Shown here piece by piece: positions 1 to 5,205 of a DNA stretch of 14,175 nucleotides (positions within the stretch are counted from its first letter, which is position 1; every line of letters begins with the position of its first letter). Position numbers and translations under genes: made by a program. Below the pieces are notes generated by a model. The model did not search any database. It was not told where the DNA came from and saw only the letters and a program-made list of their open reading frames with translations. The DNA is from Planctomycetota bacterium (GTDB lineage: Bacteria > Planctomycetota > UBA1135 > GCA-002748355): positions 1 through 14,175 of the forward strand of contig JACKHW010000020.1 in the NCBI GenBank assembly GCA_020638795.1, in the 5' to 3' direction.

Positions 1-210
1 GTCTCCACGCGAGTCTCCACAGTGGTCCCAGCGCGAGTGAGGACCCGTCTCTCCAGCACGCGAAGCTCGCCAATGCAGCAGTGCCTGCTCGAACGCCGAC
101 CCTTCGGGCAGGACCTCCACGTGTCCTGCGAACTCTGCCGACACCGCCCGTGCCATGTCGACGTAGCGTGCGCCCTCGGCCAGGACGAGGATGCGCCGCG
201 CTTCATTCAT
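1..210 (-). CDS. Partial CDS at window edge, unknown function (N-terminal 70 residues)
   Basis: An open frame starts with ATG at 210-208 and runs without a stop to base 1, so only the N-terminal 70 codons are visible. The protein begins MNEARRILVLAEGARYVD, giving a short hydrophobic beta strand (ILVLAEG) followed by amphipathic helix-like sequence. Third codon positions are strongly G/C-rich over the first 50 codons, as in the other genes here, which supports real coding. The start overlaps the stop of the small upstream ORF (203-340), suggesting translational coupling behind the M48 protease gene. I recognise no family or motif. The last codons before the edge contain an 8-nt direct repeat (GTCTCCAC at 1-8 and 13-20). 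Confidence 0.5.
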   Translation of the reverse strand, partial: MNEARRILVLAEGARYVDMARAVSAEFAGHVEVLPEGSAFEQALLHWRASRAGETGPHSRWDHCGDSRGD

Positions 211-340
211 GGATCGCGGTCACCGATTCGGCGAGGTCGTCGGAAGCCGCTTTGGCGGTGAAGACGCGTGCTCGTGTCCCGCGATCTCCGCGACGCGCCT
301 CGGACGCCCGACCATCGTTCCATGCGTGATCGGTCGCCAC
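203..340 (-). CDS. Small hypothetical ORF (45 aa), coupled to the edge gene
   Basis: A 45-codon frame starts with GTG at 340-338, 11 bp after the stop of the M48 protease gene. It ends with TGA at 205-203, inside the first codons of the edge gene. The product begins VATDHAWNDGRASEARRG and ends ESVTAIHE. It is hydrophilic, with no signal peptide, membrane segment or cysteine. The evidence is positional: it fills the gap between two same-strand genes, has about two-thirds G/C at third positions, and makes an 8-bp stop/start overlap. A GAGG overlapping the protease stop (353-350) could serve as a weak ribosome binding site. It could also be an untranslated spacer or the start of a longer frame. 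No function can be assigned. Confidence 0.35.
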   Translation of the reverse strand: MATDHAWNDGRASEARRGDRGTRARVFTAKAASDDLAESVTAIHE

Positions 341-351
341 GCTGGTGAGCC

Positions 352-1143
352 TCAGCGGCTCGACTTCTTGCCGTACTTTTGCAGAAGCCCAGGAATCGCC
401 TCCGCGAGTCGCTGAGCCCTGGATTCCGGATTCGGGTGCGTCGACAAGAACTCCGGCCCCGAAGAGCCGAGCTCAGCCATGCGTTTCCAGAGGTCGACAC
501 TCTCCCAAGGGTCGTAGCCCGCGCGAATCATCAGCTCGACTCCGTAGAGATCCGCTTCACTCTCGTGGCTGCGTGAGAACGGCAACAGCACCCCGTACTG
601 TGCACCCATCCCGAGGGCACTCATCAGCGTTCCTGTCGTCTCGGTGCTCCCTCCGAAGAGAGCCTGCCCCGCATCCATCGCACCTTTCAGGATCATGTTG
701 GTGCTGATGCGCTGATTGCTGTGCCGGAGCACCGCGTGTCCGATCTCGTGGCTCATCACGACCGCAATGCCGGTCTCGTTCTTGCAGATCGGCAGGATCC
801 CGGTGTAGATGGCCATCTTGCCGCCCGGGAGACACCACGCGTTGACGGTCTTGGGCGCTTCGAGCAGCTTGCACTCCCACTTGAAGGGCTCCGAGAAGTT
901 CTGCGCGACATCGGCATTCGCCTGCTGCGCCAACGTCTTCGTGACGCGCTGCACGATCTCGAAGTTGGGCCCGCTCTTGATCTCCGTGTACTTGCCCGTC
1001 TCTTCGGGATAGGCCTGGAGGCCCATCTGGATCTCTTCCTCGGCTGACAGGAGCATGATGCCGCAGCTCTGCAAGCCGAGCGTCGCGACGAAGAAGAGGA
1101 GGCTCAGGGCCAAGCGGGGGTACTGGATCGATCGCGTGAGCAT
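352..1143 (-). CDS. M48-family zinc metalloprotease, lipoprotein
   Basis: This is a 263-residue M48 (Ste24/HtpX/LoiP-like) peptidase that probably degrades or matures envelope proteins. Residues 1-27 form a lipoprotein signal: basic start, hydrophobic core LALSLLFFVATLG, and lipobox LQSC with C27 as the predicted lipidated cysteine. Q25-S26 rather than Asp after Cys does not suggest inner-membrane retention. The zinc site is complete: HEIGH at 132-136 with catalytic E133, and the third ligand E194 in SRSHESEAD (190-198). The typical late STHPNPESR motif is at 234-242. Length and layout match short periplasmic M48 lipoproteins such as LoiP (YggG), without the TPR tail of BepA. The ATG start is chosen because the signal peptide begins there; there is no clear Shine-Dalgarno. 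It heads a minus-strand run with the two small downstream frames. Confidence 0.9.
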   Translation of the reverse strand: MLTRSIQYPRLALSLLFFVATLGLQSCGIMLLSAEEEIQMGLQAYPEETGKYTEIKSGPNFEIVQRVTKTLAQQANADVAQNFSEPFKWECKLLEAPKTVNAWCLPGGKMAIYTGILPICKNETGIAVVMSHEIGHAVLRHSNQRISTNMILKGAMDAGQALFGGSTETTGTLMSALGMGAQYGVLLPFSRSHESEADLYGVELMIRAGYDPWESVDLWKRMAELGSSGPEFLSTHPNPESRAQRLAEAIPGLLQKYGKKSSR

Positions 1144-1152
1144 GACTCGAGC

Positions 1153-1179
1153 ACTCTACGCCGAAAGTCGGCCACGCAA
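1153..1179 (-). promoter_or_regulatory. Candidate promoter of the M48 protease gene with internal palindrome
   Basis: Reading the minus strand, TTGCGT (1179-1174) and TAGAGT (1158-1153) resemble -35 and -10 boxes with a short 15-bp spacer. The -10 box ends 9 nt before the ATG, so the transcript would be leaderless or nearly so, which fits the absent Shine-Dalgarno. The spacer contains a perfect inverted repeat GCCGA-AAG-TCGGC (1160-1172), a possible operator. The spacing is suboptimal, so this is a weak call. Confidence 0.3.
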
Positions 1180-1334
1180 CACCGCGCCTCCGTCGATCCG
1201 GCTCCACGCTCGAACGAAGAGCGGCCAGTTCTCGCAGTGCGGTCACGTTTTTTTGGCTGCGTCGCCCGGATTGCGTTCGATACGCTGAGCCCGTGATGGC
1301 CTGTCTCGACGAGGCGAGACCGGTGCCTCCGACG

Positions 1335-1402
1335 CCGGCGAAGGAGCCCGGCGAAGGGGCCCGACGAAGAAGCCACACGAAGAAGAAGCCTGGCGAAGAA
1401 GC
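1335..1402. repeat. 13-nt imperfect tandem repeat, five units
   Basis: Five consecutive units fit the pattern CCGGCGAAGRAGC: 1335-1347, 1348-1360, 1361-1373, 1374-1389 (one extra AAG, 16 nt) and 1390-1402. Units one and two differ at a single base. It lies in the leader of the YkgJ-family gene. The unit length is not a multiple of three, which argues against selection as peptide repeats, although the frame upstream of 1425 stays open through it. Confidence 0.7.
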
Positions 1403-1424
1403 AACGAACCGAGGGGGGAGCGCG

Positions 1425-2081
1425 ATGAGTTCGAAGAACGGGAAGAAGTCGACCAAACGAGTCGAGGGATCGACCTCGAAGACTCTCGAGCAGCGCGTCC
1501 GTGATCAACCCGAGCTCGAGCAGTTCTTGCGCCACCTCAGCTCCGTGTCGATCGACCTCGACGATGAAGAACTCGACATCGAGTCGACGCTCCCCGACAA
1601 GTCGTTCGCGTTCGGCAACTCCAACGTGAGCTACAGCCGCAGCTTCGATCTGACCGACCACCCGGCGCTGCGAGAAGCGGTCAAGAACCTCGTGAGCGAA
1701 ATCCACAACGTCGCCTTCAAGGCCGATCCCGAATACGACCCCAACCGTTGTGATCGTTGTGTCAAGTCGGACTGCTGTTCGATCGACCGCATCCACCTGA
1801 CCGAGGCAGAGCGCCTCCGCATCCTCGACCACCTCGGCGAACGAGATTCGAAGGCGACGTCGGCGAAGTACTTCGAGTTCGACGACGATCTCGGCGGCTT
1901 CTACAAGCACATCATGCGCCACACGAATGGCGCGTGCTCGTTCCTCAAGCCGATCGGCCCGGGCGGGATGATGCGCTGCAGCATCTACGCGGTGCGCCCC
2001 AACGTCTGCCGTGAATACGACCCGGGCTATTGCACCGAGGCCACCAAGCTCAAACCGAAGCGGGCGCACATCCAGGTCTGA
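1425..2081 (+). CDS. YkgJ-family cysteine-cluster protein (putative metal-binding)
   Basis: This 218-residue cytosolic protein matches the YkgJ/CxxCxxCC family (putative zinc or iron chelating domain). Eight cysteines sit in the expected order: RCDRCVKSDCC (C109, C112, C117, C118), C171 in GACSFL, C185 in MMRCSIY, and C195 and C203 in RPNVCREYDPGYC. The first ~100 residues are hydrophilic and acidic and lack a known domain. Biochemical function is unproven for the family; a bound metal or Fe-S cluster is the usual inference. I chose ATG 1425 because GAGGGGGGAG (1411-1420) lies 4 nt upstream. The same frame is open to ATG 1296 (GTG 1293), where TACGCT at 1281-1286 could drive a leaderless message adding 43 Lys/Arg/Glu/Pro-rich residues encoded across the 13-nt repeats. 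A terminator follows at 2127-2150. Confidence 0.85.
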   Translation: MSSKNGKKSTKRVEGSTSKTLEQRVRDQPELEQFLRHLSSVSIDLDDEELDIESTLPDKSFAFGNSNVSYSRSFDLTDHPALREAVKNLVSEIHNVAFKADPEYDPNRCDRCVKSDCCSIDRIHLTEAERLRILDHLGERDSKATSAKYFEFDDDLGGFYKHIMRHTNGACSFLKPIGPGGMMRCSIYAVRPNVCREYDPGYCTEATKLKPKRAHIQV

Positions 2082-2084
2082 CCG

Positions 2085-2126
2085 GGCTCGACAGGCGGAT
2101 CAGGCTCGACAGGCGGATGAGGCTCG
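2085..2126. repeat. 18-nt direct repeat after the YkgJ-family gene
   Basis: GGCTCGACAGGCGGATCA (2085-2102) is followed at once by GGCTCGACAGGCGGATGA (2103-2120), with one mismatch. A third partial copy, GGCTCGA (2121-2127), runs into the terminator stem. It begins 3 bp after the stop codon. Confidence 0.8.
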
Positions 2127-2150
2127 AACGGGTCCTTTCCCGTTTTCCTT
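2127..2150 (+). terminator. Probable intrinsic terminator of the YkgJ-family gene
   Basis: A 6-bp stem AACGGG (2127-2132) / CCCGTT (2139-2144) with a 6-nt loop TCCTTT is followed by a T-rich run TTCCTT. It sits 46 bp after the stop codon. The stem is short and the T tract is interrupted, so efficiency is uncertain. Confidence 0.5.
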
Positions 2151-2177
2151 CGAGTTCGTGGCCTCCGATGGTCGATG

Positions 2178-2193
2178 GGGTACCGAAGTACCC
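2178..2193 (+). promoter_or_regulatory. Perfect hairpin in the leader of the globin-like gene
   Basis: GGGTAC (2178-2183), loop CGAA, and GTACCC (2188-2193) form a perfect 6-bp stem with a tetraloop, ending 23 nt before ATG 2217. No T tract follows, so it is not a terminator. It could be a leader RNA hairpin or a protein-binding dyad. Confidence 0.35.
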
Positions 2194-2216
2194 GTCCCAT
2201 TCGTCCTGGAGTCCCC

Positions 2217-2822
2217 ATGAAGACGTCGAATCCGCTCACGACGCCCACGCGCACGACGCGTTCTCATCCCGAGGTTGCCGGAAAGCCGCTGCGGAGCGGT
2301 GTTCTGGGGACCATTCTGACCGAGCTCGAGTTCGGCGAAGACGAACAGCAAGCGCTGCGTGATTGCGCCGAGGAACTCGCGACGGAGTTCGACGAGATGG
2401 CGTTGCACTTCGCGGACCGGGCTCGCGAAGTCGCCATTGCCGCGGAGCTCCACGGCGTGCAGGCGCTCGCACCCAAGAAGAACATGCGCGCCTCGATCCG
2501 CAATCTGCGTCGACACGCGGCTCGCCAATGGTTGCAGGCAACACTCGATGGGCAGTTCGATGCCGCATTCTCGCGGCAGCTCCGGCACACGTGGATGCCG
2601 ATCCTGCTTGCAGAACCGCAGCACACGCGCGCCACGGGCGCGGCGATCGCGGCCTTCTTCGACTATGTCGAAGGCTATGTCGGTAGCCTGCTCGTCGGCG
2701 ACGTGAGCGACAACCTCGTCCCCGGCTGGCGTCAGTTCCATGCGTTCCGCACCGCGATCGACGTCCAGCGTCGCGTCTTCGGCCACGCGAGCAGCACGCA
2801 GGCCTGGCGCCCCGCGGACTGA
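2217..2822 (+). CDS. Small helical protein, probable protoglobin-like single-domain protein
   Basis: This is a 201-residue soluble protein, almost all alpha-helical in appearance from residue 28 on. Its pattern resembles the protoglobin/globin-coupled-sensor fold. An amphipathic helix with FADRAREV (65-72) is followed by a basic helix ending in RRHAARQWLQATLDGQFDAA (98-117), which matches the WL..L..G.(Y/F)D signature, and then by RQLRHTWMPIL (120-130). H124 is the candidate haem-proximal histidine, with helices 137-160 after it. No output domain (GGDEF, HAMP, methyl-accepting) follows, so it would be a stand-alone gas or redox-binding protein. Family assignment rests on pattern only. ATG 2217 is chosen over ATG 2175 because CTGGAG (2206-2211) sits 5 nt upstream. 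It has no same-strand partner; a tRNA gene follows. Confidence 0.6.
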   Translation: MKTSNPLTTPTRTTRSHPEVAGKPLRSGVLGTILTELEFGEDEQQALRDCAEELATEFDEMALHFADRAREVAIAAELHGVQALAPKKNMRASIRNLRRHAARQWLQATLDGQFDAAFSRQLRHTWMPILLAEPQHTRATGAAIAAFFDYVEGYVGSLLVGDVSDNLVPGWRQFHAFRTAIDVQRRVFGHASSTQAWRPAD

Positions 2823-2870
2823 GTGCGCGTTCCGCAACGCCGCGCGAGGCGCGAAACGTTGCAATCACTC

Positions 2871-2898
2871 TTGACGCTACGAGGAGGAGCCCTACTCT
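2871..2898 (+). promoter_or_regulatory. Promoter of tRNA-Arg
   Basis: TTGACG (2871-2876) and TACTCT (2893-2898) are separated by 16 bp. The -35 matches consensus at five of six positions; the -10 keeps TA...T. Transcription would begin about 5-7 nt before the mature tRNA 5' end at 2911. Confidence 0.6.
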
Positions 2899-2910
2899 CC
2901 TTCGCCTCGC

Positions 2911-2987
2911 GTACCCGTAGCTCAATAGGATAGAGCACCTGACTACGGATCAGGAGGTTGGGGGTTCGACTCCTCCCGGGTACGCCA
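2911..2987 (+). tRNA. tRNA-Arg (anticodon ACG)
   Basis: A full cloverleaf can be folded. The 7-bp acceptor GTACCCG pairs with CGGGTAC. The D arm is GCTC/GAGC. The anticodon stem is CCTGA/TCAGG with loop CTACGGA, giving anticodon ACG (wobble A probably edited to inosine, reading CGN). The variable loop has 5 nt (AGGTT), and the T arm GGGGG/CCTCC encloses TTCGACT. The discriminator is G and the 3' CCA is encoded (2985-2987). No strong terminator follows; a weak CGAAC-ATC-GTTCG dyad lies at 2998-3010. A weakly homologous protein relic begins 46 bp downstream on the opposite strand. Confidence 0.97.
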
Positions 2988-3032
2988 TTTCACGTACCGA
3001 ACATCGTTCGTGGTGCTGCGATCCGCATCCCT

Positions 3033-3371
3033 TCAGCGACGGATGTCGATCTCGAGGTCGCTCTCGCGAGCGTCGACTTCGATCCACGCCGCGCGTCGCG
3101 GTTTCGCGCATGGCAGCGCCTGGATTGCATGCCGCGTGCAAGACTACGAGACCCGTAGGCAGAACGTGCCTCGTTCATCTCCAAGTTCGATCGACGACAG
3201 CGCGAAGCTCGCACTGCGGGATGCCCCTTCTCGCGACGTTGCCCAAGCGGACCAGATGCGCCGCGGGTCGAGCTCGAGGCGTGCGATGCCCTTCTCGTCA
3301 CACGTCGCGTCTAGAAGGACTTGTACTATCGGGGTGTCGCCAGCGAGCAGGCCCACGCGCGAAGGCCTCGT
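3033..3371 (-). pseudogene. Decayed third copy of the 608-residue secreted family
   Basis: One minus-strand frame preserves two separate pieces of the paralogs upstream. The N-terminal piece includes DEKGIARLELDPRRIWSAWA, against DERGDARIELDPGKFWSAWA and DERGSARLELDPSRIWTIWA in the two intact copies. It stops at TAG 3146-3144. After that stop the same frame continues and ends WIEVDARESDLEIDIRR with TGA 3035-3033, resembling the paralog ends WTPATEGDLVVEMQ and FSTTEDFTMVVR. Signal peptide, first strands and about 450 middle residues are gone. This reads as an internal-deletion relic directly behind the second copy. A GTG at 3356 could still give a 70-residue peptide, but without a signal sequence. 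The remaining bases between the tRNA (2987) and 3033 hold nothing else I can identify. Confidence 0.6.
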
Positions 3372-3378
3372 GACGCAA

Positions 3379-5205
3379 TCATCGAACGACCATCGTGAAG
3401 TCTTCCGTCGTGCTGAAATCCTGCGTGACCGTCGGCGTGCGACCGGGTTGCCGGCACGCGTTCGCGACGACTCGCACGATGGTCAGGCGGCTCGACGCGC
3501 GAAGGCGCAGGACTCCGGGTTTGTCCAAGTAGTGGGGCCCGGCATCGTAGTTGGCGAGCGTTTGCGCGACGCGGTCCGGTTTGCGGACCCCACACAGCGC
3601 ATAGACCATGAAGGGGCCCTCGAGCGTGCTCTCGAGATGGAGTCGAGCCTCGACGAACGGTTGCAAGGTCACGGGAACCCGCAACGGGGGGAGTGCGGTT
3701 TCCGCGTCCTGTGGTTCGACTTCGGCGCGCTGACCGCGGGAGTCTTGGGAAGCGACGTGGAGATCGGTGAGCGAGTCCCCGAGAGTCGGATGCCGAACGA
3801 GCAAGCGGTAGCGTCCGGGAGCGAGCCGCGTCGTTGCGTGCCCGCGCGCGTCGAGCGGAAGACGTACGTTGAAGAACGCGAACTTCGCATCGTGTTGCCA
3901 GACTTCGACGAAGCCGCCATAAGGGATGCGCCGCGAGGTTTCGTCACGTCCGGACGTGACGTCGAACTCGATCTCTTGCAGTGCATCGAGGTCGATCACG
4001 GCGCGCTGCTCGTCCCCGTCTGCACGGGCTCGCACGTCCGGTAGCAAGATCGGCTCACCGTCCCGCACGAGCACGAGACCCGAGCGTCCGAGGTCGTCTA
4101 GCGCTTCGAATTCCATGACACCTCGTTCCACGTGGACACTCGTCGGTTCGAGTTGCAGAGCCGAGTTGTCGGATGTCGTGTAGAGCCGGTCGCCACGCCG
4201 CGCTGCGCGGAGTTCGATCGTCGTGACGGTGCGCACATCGAGTCGCACATTGAGTTCGAGGTTCTCGACGTGGCGCCAGTTTCGCACCCGATTCGGCGCA
4301 TGCAGGAAGACCGTGCGCGGAGTCGTCGAGCCGAGCAAGCAACGTCCTCCCGCGTCGGTCGTGCGCTTGGTGACGAGTCGCGAGCCCATCTCGCCGGTCA
4401 CGAGGACGTTCTCGATGCCGCGACCGTTCGCGCTCTCGACACGGATCGCACTTTCGTCTGGCGCTGCGAACTCGACGGTGAGCGTCGAGCGATTGTCAGT
4501 GAAGTCGCCTTCCTGGGGCAACGAGATCGGGCTGAGCCGAGTTTCGGCAAAGAGCGCTTCTGCCCGCGCATCGCCGATCGATGCGAAGTAGTAACCGAAC
4601 GGCAGTGGGGGAACCTCGACTTCCGCACTGTCGCCTTCGAGCGGCTTCTCGATCACGAACACCGGAGACATGACCGCGGCCGAAATCGGAGACGTTTCCA
4701 TTCTCGGTACGGCCCCGTCGGCGAGTTGGTGCTGCAGCATGTACCAATGCACCGGGTTCTCGGCGACGAAGACGGCGCGGATCGGGCTGCCGCAGACGTC
4801 ACGCCATTCATCGAGACCCTCGAGGCGCACGCGACGTGTCGTCATCTCGTGGCATTCGAGTCGAAGCGGTCGTCCCGGTTCGACGTCGCCGATCAGAAAA
4901 CTCGCAACACGGCGATCGTCGTCCGACTTGGTTGCCCAAGCGCTCCAGAACTTGCCCGGATCGAGTTCGATCCGTGCATCGCCACGTTCGTCGGTGACGG
5001 CCTCGCGGACGGTTTGGTGCACCATCGGCACGAGCCACGCGAGGTCCTGTGTGAGGACGTGAACCGTCGCGCCCTGGATCGCTGCGTGCGTCACGGCGTC
5101 CACGACGCGGAACCTTGTCTGCTTGGCTTGCGCAACGAGAAGCGAAGTCGCGACGGAGATGCCGAACACGATGTCGCGCGTTGGACGTAGTAGAGATGTT
5201 CTCAT
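3379..5205 (-). CDS. Secreted protein with carboxypeptidase-regulatory-like domains (paralog B)
   Basis: This 608-residue protein has a Sec signal peptide (R7/R10, hydrophobic 12-25, likely cut after AQA at 27). The mature part looks all-beta with repeated carboxypeptidase-regulatory/prealbumin-like modules. Module 1 spans about 31-90 (FRVVDAVTHAAIQGATVHV ... TDERGDARIEL). A PPLPFGYYF segment is at 199-207. Module 2 is about 252-292 (IRVESANGRGIENVLVTG ... TTDAGGRCLLG). Module 3 is about 411-472 (GGFVEVW ... LDARGHATTRLAPGRYRLLV). No catalytic motif, sortase signal or PEP-CTERM tail is visible, so binding or surface structure is the likeliest role. Its ATG shares bases with the TGA of the upstream paralog (ATGA, 5202-5205), implying one operon with coupled translation. 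It is collinear with paralog A over its whole length, but sequence identity is modest, so the duplication is old. Confidence 0.8.
   Translation of the reverse strand: MRTSLLRPTRDIVFGISVATSLLVAQAKQTRFRVVDAVTHAAIQGATVHVLTQDLAWLVPMVHQTVREAVTDERGDARIELDPGKFWSAWATKSDDDRRVASFLIGDVEPGRPLRLECHEMTTRRVRLEGLDEWRDVCGSPIRAVFVAENPVHWYMLQHQLADGAVPRMETSPISAAVMSPVFVIEKPLEGDSAEVEVPPLPFGYYFASIGDARAEALFAETRLSPISLPQEGDFTDNRSTLTVEFAAPDESAIRVESANGRGIENVLVTGEMGSRLVTKRTTDAGGRCLLGSTTPRTVFLHAPNRVRNWRHVENLELNVRLDVRTVTTIELRAARRGDRLYTTSDNSALQLEPTSVHVERGVMEFEALDDLGRSGLVLVRDGEPILLPDVRARADGDEQRAVIDLDALQEIEFDVTSGRDETSRRIPYGGFVEVWQHDAKFAFFNVRLPLDARGHATTRLAPGRYRLLVRHPTLGDSLTDLHVASQDSRGQRAEVEPQDAETALPPLRVPVTLQPFVEARLHLESTLEGPFMVYALCGVRKPDRVAQTLANYDAGPHYLDKPGVLRLRASSRLTIVRVVANACRQPGRTPTVTQDFSTTEDFTMVVR

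Noticed and set aside
1248..1254. Run of seven T bases as a terminator tail
   Set aside because: No stable stem lies immediately upstream on the plus strand, and no gene ends there. It may simply be an A/T tract near divergent promoters.
1104..2069. 321-codon minus-strand frame opposite the YkgJ-family gene
   Set aside because: Shadow of the cysteine-cluster gene; also overlaps the M48 gene start. The product is biased in Arg, Val and Ala with no domain.
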